IMG/VR virus record: IMGVR_UViG_3300043410_000582
Location: 1 to 29,495 of that record
From: a virus
DNA: 29,495 nucleotides
Direction: 5' to 3' (one strand)
Part shown: positions 16,486 to 22,128 of the stretch, piece after piece
Position numbering within the stretch: position 1 is the stretch's first letter
Layout: each line of letters begins with the position of its first letter
Translations under genes and position numbers: made by a program
The notes under the pieces: generated by a model
Database searches by the model: none
What the model was told of the DNA's origin: nothing
The model's input: the letters and a program-made list of their open reading frames with translations, nothing else

Positions 16486-16704
16486 ATGGAAACATTCACC
16501 GAGTACTGGACTCCTGAGCGCTTGAAGTGTACCGTCTGCGGAGAGAGCAATCTCGACGAGATGCTGTGCTTCAACTGTAAGGGAATGGGCGAGTGCCTAA
16601 ACTGTTGCGGATGTGAGGACTGGTGCGACAAGTGCGAAGTCCAAGAAGTGCATCTTAGCGATATTGACTGCTTAGCATACGAACAAGAGGAAGAGGGAAA
16701 GTAA
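16486..16704 (+). CDS. Cysteine-rich acidic zinc-binding protein
   Basis: This is a 72-residue protein starting at ATG after the site GAGGAGGGCGAGGA. It carries about eleven cysteines, arranged as CTVCG, CFNC, CLNCCGCEDWC and CDKC, enough for two or three zinc sites, in an acidic chain. The C-terminus EQEEEGK again encodes the next gene's Shine-Dalgarno. It resembles the neighbouring zinc-ribbon genes in style, not in alignable sequence. It may act as a small nucleic-acid-binding or host-interaction protein. No family is recognised. Confidence 0.62.
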   Translation: METFTEYWTPERLKCTVCGESNLDEMLCFNCKGMGECLNCCGCEDWCDKCEVQEVHLSDIDCLAYEQEEEGK

Positions 16705-16926
16705 ATGTTAGATGGAGAACTCGTACAAATTGCAGATGACTTTACAAGTTTCAGCAAGTATGTAGACGGTATCGACTCGATCGATGGGCAGACCTTTGAC
16801 TTGATTAGTCAGGCCTTGAAGTTAGAGTCCGGCACCTTTACAGATTCAGAATGTATCTCAATCATTGAGAGCATTATCAAAAACTACCACGAGTGGCACA
16901 GGGTGGATGCGGGAAAGGTGGCGTAA
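16705..16926 (+). CDS. Small acidic hypothetical protein
   Basis: This is a 73-residue protein whose ATG follows the previous stop with no gap, using the GAGGAAGAGGG coded by the previous gene's end. It is acidic and appears helical (LISQALKLESGTFTDSECIS, then IIESIIKNYHEWHRVDAG). There is no cysteine pattern, membrane segment or known motif. It ends in a TAATG overlap with the next gene. The function is unknown; it is supported by tight coupling on both sides. Confidence 0.58.
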   Translation: MLDGELVQIADDFTSFSKYVDGIDSIDGQTFDLISQALKLESGTFTDSECISIIESIIKNYHEWHRVDAGKVA

Positions 16927-17084
16927 TGGGAACTGATAGCTACTACGCGTTCGACCCAGTATTTAATGACACATCGGACTTTATTGAGTGCGATACCTGT
17001 GGCAGTCTGTTTGACCATAACGAGTACAACTCTTTCACGTGCAGTGCGTGCGAGAGTGGAGAAGTAAAGGAGGAAGACGAATGA
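16926..17084 (+). CDS. Small zinc-ribbon protein
   Basis: This is a 52-residue protein whose ATG overlaps the previous stop (TAATG); GGTGG lies upstream. It has two CxxC knuckles, CDTCG near residue 22 and CSAC near 39, spaced like a minimal zinc ribbon, with an acidic tail KEEDE. The last codons contain AAAGGAGG, a perfect ribosome site for the frame beginning at 17081. It is probably a zinc-stabilised nucleic-acid- or protein-binding peptide. Confidence 0.6.
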   Translation: MGTDSYYAFDPVFNDTSDFIECDTCGSLFDHNEYNSFTCSACESGEVKEEDE

Positions 17085-17137
17085 CAATATGCGGAGACCA
17101 TTTGGTACCAGTTAAAGAATGTGGGTGCTTACGATGA
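17081..17137 (+). CDS. 18-residue cysteine-containing peptide, probable coupling frame
   Basis: This tiny frame begins ATGA on the previous stop and reads MTICGDHLVPVKECGCLR. It has the best Shine-Dalgarno of the operon (AAAGGAGG) and ends by overlapping the next ATG as ATGA. The next gene has no ribosome site of its own, so translation of this peptide is the likely way ribosomes reach it. It may be a real Cys-containing peptide or only a relay frame. Confidence 0.45.
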   Translation: MTICGDHLVPVKECGCLR

Positions 17138-17256
17138 GCGAGACAATGCAGGAGATGATGGAGAGGGAGAAAGCGGAGGCTATCCGCACCCTGAAACTAG
17201 CTAACAGTGCGTTCTCACGCATCTTTGGGATAGATGAGGAGGGCGACGATGAGTAA
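17134..17256 (+). CDS. Small helical hypothetical protein
   Basis: This is a 40-residue, mostly helical, charged protein (MQEMMEREKAEAIRTLKLAN) with an acidic end (DEEGDDE). Its ATG overlaps the preceding stop (ATGA), and its last codons carry GAGGAGGGCGA, the ribosome site of the next gene, which starts eight bases before this one ends. It is supported by being embedded in a chain of couplings. No function is known. Confidence 0.5.
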   Translation: MSETMQEMMEREKAEAIRTLKLANSAFSRIFGIDEEGDDE

Positions 17257-17491
17257 TGTCGTAGCCTTCCATCCCCGTCGATCGACTCTCATACTCTTGT
17301 ATGAGGTAGTGGACGAGCAGGGCAACGCAGAGTGGGGCGGGGAGCGCCCTGAAGAGGCGCTTAAATGGATAGCTAATTCACCCACAGCCACACGAATTCT
17401 TGTGTCGGGATGGGAGAGCGACGAGGAGGACGCCCACCTAGTGGGCCAGCCTCTTGATGTAACAGACCTAGTAAAGGCAGCCAGTCGATGA
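17249..17491 (+). CDS. Small hypothetical alpha/beta protein
   Basis: This is an 80-residue protein starting at the ATG at 17249 after GAGGAGGGCGACG; five extra upstream codons in frame are not needed. It has an alternating strand-helix pattern: STLILLYEVVDEQGNAEW as a likely beta hairpin, EEALKWIAN as a helix, ATRILVSGWE as a strand, then a C-terminal helix. No family is recognised. It is coupled to neighbours on both sides (8-base overlap upstream, ATGA downstream). Confidence 0.55.
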   Translation: MSNVVAFHPRRSTLILLYEVVDEQGNAEWGGERPEEALKWIANSPTATRILVSGWESDEEDAHLVGQPLDVTDLVKAASR

Positions 17492-17706
17492 CCTACTGGA
17501 TAAGTATGGGAACTGTCCTACTGATAGGATACGGGTTGATTAGATGGAGTGGGAGAGAAGATGAGCAAGCGAACGAAGGCAGTAGTGGCAGCACTGGCGT
17601 TGTTGCTACTGGCAAGTTGGGTTTACGATCCCCTGCCAAGCATAATGCCCAAGCAGATACCAGTAATTACAGCACGAACCAAGGCTACAATGGAGGAGAA
17701 GCGTGA
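17488..17706 (+). CDS. Small membrane protein, overlaps the transglycosylase start
   Basis: This is a 72-residue protein beginning ATGA on the previous stop. Residues about 4-20 are hydrophobic (WISMGTVLLIGYGLIRW), followed by a polar, Gly-, Ser- and Asn-rich tail, so it is a single-pass membrane peptide. Its last two thirds are read in another frame from the transglycosylase gene starting at 17561. It ends in a GTGA overlap with the frame at 17703. It could be holin-like, given that the overlapping gene is a cell-wall enzyme. Couplings on both ends support it; the absence of a strong ribosome site and the overlap lower confidence. Confidence 0.5.
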   Translation: MTYWISMGTVLLIGYGLIRWSGREDEQANEGSSGSTGVVATGKLGLRSPAKHNAQADTSNYSTNQGYNGGEA

Positions 17707-17995
17707 GAATAAACGAATCGCAAGAGAATATAGTCGCGCTCTCGGATATTCGAGAAGAGAAGTTGCGTGCCTTGTCACCCTATGGACCCGTGAAAGCAGG
17801 TTTGACCACCTTGCCAAGCCAGTCGACAGTAAAGGGAGAAAACGAAGCACGGCTTATGGAATTGCTCAACTCCTTGGAGAGCGTAGCGGAGAGCCTGCAA
17901 TACAAGTCCTTCACGGTTTACGATACCTTGGTGTGCGCTATAGAGGGAGTGCGTGTCGCGCTCTCAGCTGGCACACAAGACACGGGTGGTACTGA
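17561..17995 (+). CDS. Membrane-anchored or exported lytic transglycosylase
   Basis: This is a 144-residue protein with GGGAG five bases upstream of the ATG. Residues 6-20 are a hydrophobic segment after a basic start (MSKRTKAVVAALALLLLASW), a signal peptide or signal anchor. The catalytic domain has TRESRFDHLA with a likely catalytic Glu near residue 78, then STAYGIAQLLG and the end SACRALSWHTRHGWY. This pattern is typical of actinobacterial SLT-like lytic transglycosylases, which cleave the glycan strand of peptidoglycan; the paired cysteines near 70 and 132 are also usual. It may be a SAR-type lysin or an exported wall-remodelling enzyme. It lies in the early operon, away from the M15 endolysin, and shares its whole length with two other frames. 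Confidence 0.82.
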   Translation: MSKRTKAVVAALALLLLASWVYDPLPSIMPKQIPVITARTKATMEEKRENKRIAREYSRALGYSRREVACLVTLWTRESRFDHLAKPVDSKGRKRSTAYGIAQLLGERSGEPAIQVLHGLRYLGVRYRGSACRALSWHTRHGWY

Positions 17996-18011
17996 TGAAG
18001 AGTCGATTTAA
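17703..18011 (+). CDS. Overprinted hypothetical protein inside the transglycosylase gene
   Basis: This is a 102-residue frame almost entirely within the transglycosylase gene but in a different frame. It starts at GTG overlapping the stop of the 17488 gene (GTGA), with GGAGGAG five bases upstream, one of the best ribosome sites in the window. The product is acidic and looks protein-like: helical charged N-terminus (LSDIREEKLRALSPYGPV), a long amphipathic helix (EARLMELLNSLESVAESLQY) and a small C-terminal helix. It ends 16 bases past the methyltransferase start. Good initiation signals and composition support it, but overlapping frames can mislead, so confidence is moderate. Confidence 0.5.
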   Translation: MRINESQENIVALSDIREEKLRALSPYGPVKAGLTTLPSQSTVKGENEARLMELLNSLESVAESLQYKSFTVYDTLVCAIEGVRVALSAGTQDTGGTDEESI

Positions 18012-18458
18012 TGATGGGCTTAAGACGTCGCTATCAGATTCTTGGACAACTCCACGAAGTACTTACGATGTGCTTGACAGAGAGTTTCATTTTGCACTCG
18101 ACGCAGCAGCCCTGCAAGCATCCACTCTGGTACCGGAAAACTGGTACGGACCAGATCATCCTGAGCCATCACGTCAAGATGCGCTCACTCGCTCCTGGTT
18201 GGATGACTGTAACGGTGGGACCGTGTGGCTTAACCCACCGTACGGCAGAGCTATTAAATCCTTTATGGCAAAAGCTAACCAAGAGGCTCAGGGGGGGTCC
18301 AGGTCGTTGCTCTTGTCCCAGCACGTACTGACACTCAATGGTGGTGGGATAGCGTCATCCATCACGAGGTTAGATTTATTAAGGGCCGGCTTAAGTTTGG
18401 AAATCAGACCAACTCTGCGCCATTCCCATCAGCAATAGTAGTAATGGGTATGCTATAG
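17995..18458 (+). CDS. Phage Dam-like DNA N6-adenine methyltransferase, needing a -1 frameshift at 18291-18297
   Basis: The ATG overlaps the transglycosylase stop as TGATG. The first 101 residues contain SDSWTTPRSTYDVLDREF, ALDAAA and the catalytic motif WLNPPYGR near residues 78-85, matching phage DNA N6-adenine methyltransferases, which modify adenine to evade host restriction or to mark phage DNA. After a run of seven G at 18291-18297 the zero frame reads on to a stop at 18438 without family sequence. The -1 frame reads VQVVALVPARTDTQWW, then HHEVRFIKGRLKFG and APFPSAIVVMG, the family's conserved C-terminus, to the stop at 18456-18458. The full product would be 154 residues, near normal length. 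This is either programmed frameshifting or slippage on G_GGG_GGG, or a single-base indel. Confidence 0.82.
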
Positions 18459-18480
18459 TACGCACGCCCTCCTAAGTAGG

Positions 18481-18518
18481 CCCACCGGAGTTTACCTCTT
18501 TCGCCGGTGGGTTTACTT
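18481..18518 (+). terminator. Intrinsic terminator of the early plus-strand operon
   Basis: CCCACCGG at 18481-18488 pairs perfectly with CCGGTGGG at 18504-18511, followed by TTTACTTCTTT. It lies 23 bases after the methyltransferase stop and in the gap between convergent operons; the minus-strand methyltransferase gene also stops inside its tail. On the minus strand the tract after the stem is not T-rich, so action mainly on the plus strand is expected. Confidence 0.8.
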
Positions 18519-19121
18519 CTTTCTAATCCATACTTGTGAGTTGCGTACAAGCTCTTCGTACTCACCCTCGTGGCGATCAAGGAACATATGAATACCCAGC
18601 TTAGGTGCGTGTATATCAATGCCGTCAGGGTGTTGCCATTCGTAATCGTCAATGGCTAGTAACCCACCTGACTTAAGCCAAGGCCACGATAATTCGCAGT
18701 CCAATAGCGCAGAAGCGCTGGTGTGGTGTGCGTCCACATAGATGAAGTCGTATTGTATAAAGCGTTCGTGGTCAAGAAGAAAAGACTGAGTGGTTTCATC
18801 AAAAGATCTAAGTTTACTTTTGTATTTATTAGTCTTTAATCTGTATGTGTTATACACATCCTTGAAATCCATCTCTTCTTGGATAGGTTCATTAGGTGCA
18901 CCTTGCCACGTATCAACATCAGTCAGAAGAGTATCTTTGCCAGTCAGTACGTTCTCTAGTAACCAAAGGCTTGCGTCTCCTGTGAATACACCAAGCTGCA
19001 GATAATTAAGATCATCTTTGCCTGCTTCGGGTAGCAAGAATCGCTCAAAGTTGTGCTGTGCTATCTGCTTAAACCAATTAGGATACTCAGTAGCAGTCAT
19101 CGTGGTTACACTCGCATCCAT
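18513..19121 (-). CDS. Class I SAM-dependent methyltransferase
   Basis: This is a 202-residue protein. The glycine-rich SAM-binding segment LQLGVFTGDASLWLLE lies near residues 41-56, followed by the acidic strand-2 motif TDVDTWQG. Further on come FIYVDAHHTSASALLDCE and the post-motif SGGLLAIDDYEW, the pattern of Methyltransf_24 and TylF-like enzymes that often methylate small molecules or sugars. The substrate here is unknown and could be a virion glycan, host metabolite or nucleotide derivative. The ATG at 19121 gives a 35-base overlap with the gene upstream; the ATG at 19100 is an alternative, and neither has a clear ribosome site. It is the last gene of the replication operon. Confidence 0.8.
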   Translation of the reverse strand: MDASVTTMTATEYPNWFKQIAQHNFERFLLPEAGKDDLNYLQLGVFTGDASLWLLENVLTGKDTLLTDVDTWQGAPNEPIQEEMDFKDVYNTYRLKTNKYKSKLRSFDETTQSFLLDHERFIQYDFIYVDAHHTSASALLDCELSWPWLKSGGLLAIDDYEWQHPDGIDIHAPKLGIHMFLDRHEGEYEELVRNSQVWIRKK

Positions 19122-19374
19122 TTTTATTTAGCCAATCGTGCAGTCTTTGCCATCGCTTCCTAAACTTATCACGCTTGCGTTCTATATCACGCGTCATCTT
19201 CAGGTGAGCTTGCCCTTCGGGACTTGCTTGCCATTCTTTACGCTTGCGTTCACGCTCTTCTTGGTTCTCGATCCAATCAATAATGTTCTTTGCGTAATCA
19301 GTGTACGCCTTGTTGTATGCTTCTATCTGATTACCGTAATGAGTGATTGTATACTCCTGATATTCTTCTTTCAT
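19087..19374 (-). CDS. Charged helical protein with C-terminal Cys-His cluster
   Basis: This is a 95-residue protein whose ATG overlaps the FmdB-like stop (ATGA). It is dominated by a long, highly charged helix (ENQEERERKRKEWQASPEGQ then KMTRDIERKRDKFRKRWQRL), and ends in a short cluster GCECNHDDCY that could bind a metal. The many Arg and Lys residues suggest nucleic-acid contact. No family is recognised. Confidence 0.6.
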   Translation of the reverse strand: MKEEYQEYTITHYGNQIEAYNKAYTDYAKNIIDWIENQEERERKRKEWQASPEGQAHLKMTRDIERKRDKFRKRWQRLHDWLNKNGCECNHDDCY

Positions 19375-19550
19375 TTCTTATTGTCCGTACTGTAGAAGCC
19401 AGGTGCATTGAAGAGTACAGTGGGAGCAGACCACTTGCGTTGGAACTGCGTGTGGCAGTTGTCGCAGATGTATGTCTCTTCGGGGTCGTTGATACCACGT
19501 GAGATGGTGCGTACATCACCGCACCCTGGGCACTCATAGTCATAGGTCAT
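19371..19550 (-). CDS. FmdB-type zinc-ribbon protein
   Basis: This is a 59-residue protein beginning MTYDYECPGCGDVRTI, with ATGA overlaps on both sides. Two CxxC knuckles, CPGC near residue 7 and CDNC near 29, surround a PEETYIC segment, the layout of FmdB-like zinc ribbons: a YxYxCxxCG start, then a second knuckle and a hydrophobic end (APTVLFNAPGFYSTD). FmdB-family proteins are small putative regulators or nucleic-acid-binding modules of uncertain function, common in actinobacteria and their phages. Confidence 0.78.
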   Translation of the reverse strand: MTYDYECPGCGDVRTISRGINDPEETYICDNCHTQFQRKWSAPTVLFNAPGFYSTDNKK

Positions 19551-19930
19551 AGCTTCACTGCCTCCTTCGTATCCAAGTAACCAACTATCTTATCCACCTT
19601 CTCGTTCCTATCGAACTCGGTAGTGGCAGGCATAGGGTGAACGAACCACTCAGGCTCATCAAGTTCTGTAAGATCAAAAGAGTAGATACCAAGTGGTGTG
19701 CTGTTGATATAGAAGGGCAACAACTCACGATGGTATGCCTGCTCTATCAGCTTGCGGTACTTCATCTGCTCTATAAGTAGCGTAGAATAATGGGTTTGGC
19801 GACACTTCAATTCGATGAAGTGACCAGCCTTTGCACTGGTGCAATCGAATGCGTCAAAGATTCCAGGTGCCTTCTCTAAATCTGGATAAAGATTAAGGCG
19901 CAGGAATTCAAAGAGCAACTCTTCGTTCAT
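19547..19930 (-). CDS. PD-(D/E)XK-type nuclease-like protein
   Basis: This is a 127-residue protein coupled by ATGA overlaps to both neighbours. After an N-terminal helix it reads FDAFDCTSAKAGHFIELKCR near residues 25-44, with Asp then a strand ending E-L-K (E40 and K42) and a following helix with Gln (LLIEQMKYRKL). This is the core of the PD-(D/E)XK fold used by restriction enzymes and resolvases. It probably binds Mg and cleaves DNA, or is a degenerate relative. Context in the replication operon next to a sigma-like gene gives no further target. Confidence 0.62.
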   Translation of the reverse strand: MNEELLFEFLRLNLYPDLEKAPGIFDAFDCTSAKAGHFIELKCRQTHYSTLLIEQMKYRKLIEQAYHRELLPFYINSTPLGIYSFDLTELDEPEWFVHPMPATTEFDRNEKVDKIVGYLDTKEAVKL

Positions 19931-20559
19931 CGGTAAGGACTAGCCCCGCCAAGTTTATTGTTCAGCTCACGCAGAGCGTGGTTACATCGCCTATCTGCTG
20001 AACTCTTACCGCACTCAAGGACCTGTGCTATCTGTTCTAGTGTGAAGTTCTCGTGGTAGCGCAGCGTTAATATCTTCTGGTCCTCTGCACCAAGACCAAC
20101 GAAACCCTTCTTAATATCAAGGAGCATAGCAAGTAGGTTGCCACCTTCTGCTGGGCTTGATGAACCCTTTGGTTGCCCGTCACGTATCATCTCTTGTGCC
20201 TGCTCTAGCACAGTACCGTCCAGTACTGAGGCAATAACGAATGGTAGTAGTTGACCAAGCGTAGCTGTCTCGTAGTACGCCTCGTCTCCTAGTTGATAGC
20301 CAGACTTGGTAGCCTTCTCCTTACGACAGTAGCGCTCAGCTACACGTGTCATCTGCCACGCTAAGCGTTGCTCGTTATGTCTGCGCTGTTCTGTATTAGG
20401 TTCAGATAACTGTTCGTTGATCCAGTCAGCACGAGTCATAGCCCAGAGCAAGCACTCTTGCTTGATGTCTGCACGTTCGGTCCACTTATCGAAACGCTTA
20501 TACACAGCGTTAGCTACGCTAGGTACGATGTCATAGATGGATAGGTGTAGTTCAGTCAC
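19927..20559 (-). CDS. Sigma-factor-like protein (region 4 helix-turn-helix)
   Basis: This is a 210-residue protein started at GTG, overlapping the upstream stop by eight bases. The C-terminus has LGAEDQKILTLRYHENFTLE followed by QIAQVLECGKSSADRRCNHA, matching sigma-70 region 4: a helix-turn-helix that recognises the -35 element. The N-terminal half (VYKRFDKWTERADIKQECLL) could be a reduced region 2, but no clear -10-binding motif is seen. It would direct host RNA polymerase to phage promoters, for example the late ones, whose promoters here do not look like host consensus. Alternatively it is a sigma-like DNA-binding regulator only. Confidence 0.72.
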   Translation of the reverse strand: MTELHLSIYDIVPSVANAVYKRFDKWTERADIKQECLLWAMTRADWINEQLSEPNTEQRRHNEQRLAWQMTRVAERYCRKEKATKSGYQLGDEAYYETATLGQLLPFVIASVLDGTVLEQAQEMIRDGQPKGSSSPAEGGNLLAMLLDIKKGFVGLGAEDQKILTLRYHENFTLEQIAQVLECGKSSADRRCNHALRELNNKLGGASPYR

Positions 20560-20860
20560 AGTTAGGTAGTTCCGAATCTATAAGGTGCTGAAGGTTCAGC
20601 ATTTTGATAGCAAGGAAGTCGATGTAATTACTTGCATCAGCTAACTCTTCAATCAATTCTCTGATGGTGTCTGAGAAAGTAAAGGACTCAAACTTCTGAC
20701 CCTTAGCGTGTGAGTATTGTGCGTGCCCTACACCACGCACACGACTGGCACGTAGAGAGGCAAACGATTCAATGAAAGAGGTAAGGTCATCAGTACTGAC
20801 ACCGCTATCACGATAGCTAGTGACAGCAGCGTGATCTACTAGCGGGTTGGTATTGGACAT
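20552..20860 (-). CDS. Small helical protein, possibly MazG-like
   Basis: This is a 102-residue protein started at the ATG ending at 20860 (MSNTNPLVDHAAVT), with AAGGAG 11 bases upstream. An earlier in-frame ATG at 20941 would add 27 residues that coincide with a more convincing small gene in another frame, so the shorter start is chosen. The C-terminal helices contain DTIRELIEELADASNYIDFL, with an EExxD arrangement like all-alpha nucleotide pyrophosphatases. The GHAQYSHAKGQKFESF segment is typical of small phage proteins in this context. Function as a nucleotide-pool enzyme is possible but unproven. Confidence 0.6.
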   Translation of the reverse strand: MSNTNPLVDHAAVTSYRDSGVSTDDLTSFIESFASLRASRVRGVGHAQYSHAKGQKFESFTFSDTIRELIEELADASNYIDFLAIKMLNLQHLIDSELPNCD

Positions 20861-20955
20861 ATTAGAAGTGTCTCCTTCTCCACGTCCACCTGCAAGATGC
20901 GAAAGCCCATAGTATGCAAAGTCTGTATCATCTGCAGCCATTCACCCTTATCCAT
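20839..20955 (-). CDS. Small 38-residue protein
   Basis: The frame reads MDKGEWLQMIQTLHTMGFRI, then LQVDVEKETLLICPI. Its ATG has AGGTGAAGG upstream and overlaps the end of the TOPRIM gene; its end overlaps the next start by 22 bases. The amphipathic helix followed by two beta-type strands looks like a genuine micro-domain. It competes with a 5' extension of the downstream gene in another frame and is the more protein-like of the two. No function is known. Confidence 0.5.
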   Translation of the reverse strand: MDKGEWLQMIQTLHTMGFRILQVDVEKETLLICPIPTR

Positions 20956-21598
20956 TTCCTTCACCTACCAACAGGGCTTGCGTTGCTTCTGCACCGTGAG
21001 CCAAGTAGTAGTCGTTGATGTCCATATTGGGTGGTAAGTATACTATCGTCCCGTTTAATACTTCTTGTTGAACACGCTTAGAGAATTCCATTCCTGGGTT
21101 TGACCCATCCTCCTTCACGTCGTTGTCTCCCACGATATAGACAGTGTCGTAACCGCTGAGTAACTTAGCAAAGTGTGGCTTCCACGCTTGGACTCCAGGT
21201 ACACCCACTGCTGGGATACCAAGGACTCCTGAGACTATGACTGTATCTAACTCACCTTCGCATACAACGATGTGCTTACTCAGGATAGTGGTATCAACTA
21301 CGTTGTATAGGTGTGCCTTCTGCCCAGTAGGTGAGCCGTACTTTGGTAGCCCACCATCAAGGCGCCTGAACTTAAAGCCTACGCAGTGACCAAGAGCTGT
21401 GATGTATGGAATAGATATCCACCCAGTGTGTAGTTCGTGTCCGTTCATAGGCTTGGTAACAGTACCCAGCATATAGAGCGCAGCTACCTCTTCAGAGATC
21501 CCACGTTCTTCGAGCGCGATTATTGCCTCTGGACTTATTTCCTGAGCGTATCGGTTCGCCGCTTCCAGAAGCAATTTCGACTGCCCTTTTAAGTCCAT
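20948..21598 (-). CDS. DNA primase, TOPRIM part
   Basis: This is a 216-residue protein. The TOPRIM motifs are clear: VVCEGELDTVIV with the metal-binding Glu near residue 114, and VYIVGDNDVKEDG with the DxD near 158-160. Upstream of it are the segments LLEAANRYAQEISPEAI and ALEERGISEEVAALY, which in phage primases directly follow the zinc domain. The protein makes RNA primers for the DNA-copying fork together with the DnaB-like ATPase at 23114. The matching zinc-binding part is a separate frame (21492-21884) that overlaps this one by 107 bases, so the primase is split or requires a +1 frameshift. Confidence 0.85.
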   Translation of the reverse strand: MDLKGQSKLLLEAANRYAQEISPEAIIALEERGISEEVAALYMLGTVTKPMNGHELHTGWISIPYITALGHCVGFKFRRLDGGLPKYGSPTGQKAHLYNVVDTTILSKHIVVCEGELDTVIVSGVLGIPAVGVPGVQAWKPHFAKLLSGYDTVYIVGDNDVKEDGSNPGMEFSKRVQQEVLNGTIVYLPPNMDINDYYLAHGAEATQALLVGEGNG

Positions 21599-21884
21599 CG
21601 TTAAACTCCAAGTTCTCTAGTATGCACACTATGTTGACTGCGTTGCCACCCTTACCGCAGGTGAAGCAAAAATATAAATTGGTATGGGTGTTGATAGATG
21701 CAGAGTTTCTACTGTCATTGTGCAATACGCACTTGACAGATACATCCCTGCCTTCTCTTACCTGACCACCGAAGTACCGAACTATCGGTCCTATCGGGAT
21801 GTCGTTGGCGTCAACGTCCCCTTTGAATCCTTTGTTCTTACGTACCCTTGACCAGTCTTGTGCTGGCATTCGCATCCCCCGCAT
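21492..21884 (-). CDS. DNA primase, CHC2-type zinc-binding part
   Basis: This is a 130-residue frame with a CHC2-type zinc domain: CVLH near residues 52-55 and CFTC near 73-76, followed by GKGGNAVNIVCILENLEFND. This domain lets bacterial-type primases read template DNA for primer start sites. The last 30 residues (from about SGSGEPIRSGNKSRGNNRAR) are read in the region where the TOPRIM gene has already begun and look like non-family sequence. The start is uncertain; ATG at 21869 (MPAQDWSRV) is another option. The frame begins inside the small zinc gene at 21791-21964. Confidence 0.78.
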   Translation of the reverse strand: MRGMRMPAQDWSRVRKNKGFKGDVDANDIPIGPIVRYFGGQVREGRDVSVKCVLHNDSRNSASINTHTNLYFCFTCGKGGNAVNIVCILENLEFNDGLKRAVEIASGSGEPIRSGNKSRGNNRARRTWDL

Positions 21885-21964
21885 TGTTCGTGATGTGCTT
21901 GGCTAAGTTTGAACTGGTTCAAGCGATTGTATTCGCCTGCTTCGCTACAAGTTTGACAGATCAT
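21791..21964 (-). CDS. Small zinc-finger-like protein overlapping the primase start
   Basis: This 57-residue protein begins MICQTCSEAGEYNRLNQFKL and then reads HHEQCGGCECQH: a CxxC followed by CxxCxC with several His residues, giving a compact metal site. It has AAGGTGG upstream, overlaps the previous stop as ATGA, and its 3' half is read in another frame by the primase zinc ORF (94 bases). Similar short cysteine-rich frames sit near replication genes in actinophages. The role is unknown. Confidence 0.6.
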   Translation of the reverse strand: MICQTCSEAGEYNRLNQFKLSQAHHEQCGGCECQHKTGQGYVRTKDSKGTLTPTTSR

Positions 21965-22128
21965 TCTTCCACCTTCTCAAAAGATTCAATCAATTCTTGG
22001 TAGGTAATGTGTGGGCCATAATGCTCACTGCCTTCTGGTTGCAACATTATCCAATAACCTTTCTGAGCGGGGCTAAAAGAATCGTACGCCTTGAACTCAG
22101 TGCCAGTAGCTTTACTCCGCCACTTCAT
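21961..22128 (-). CDS. Small hypothetical replication-operon protein
   Basis: This 55-residue protein begins MKWRSKATGTEFKAYDSFSP, with ATGA overlaps on both sides. The pattern suggests a small beta-helix domain with aromatic residues (GYWIMLQPEG). No family is recognised. It is supported by tight overlaps and by filling the gap between convincing genes. Confidence 0.58.
   Translation of the reverse strand: MKWRSKATGTEFKAYDSFSPAQKGYWIMLQPEGSEHYGPHITYQELIESFEKVEE

Noticed and set aside
18011-18331. 106-codon plus-strand frame overlapping the methyltransferase
   Set aside because: It covers the conserved methyltransferase motifs in another frame and lacks its own initiation signal or recognisable pattern.
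19331-19543. 70-codon minus-strand frame
   Set aside because: It competes with the FmdB-like gene at 19371-19550, which has clear CxxC motifs and ATGA couplings.
20861-20941. 27-residue N-terminal extension of the MazG-like gene
   Set aside because: The alternative frame (38-residue gene at 20839-20955) has a better ribosome site and more protein-like sequence.
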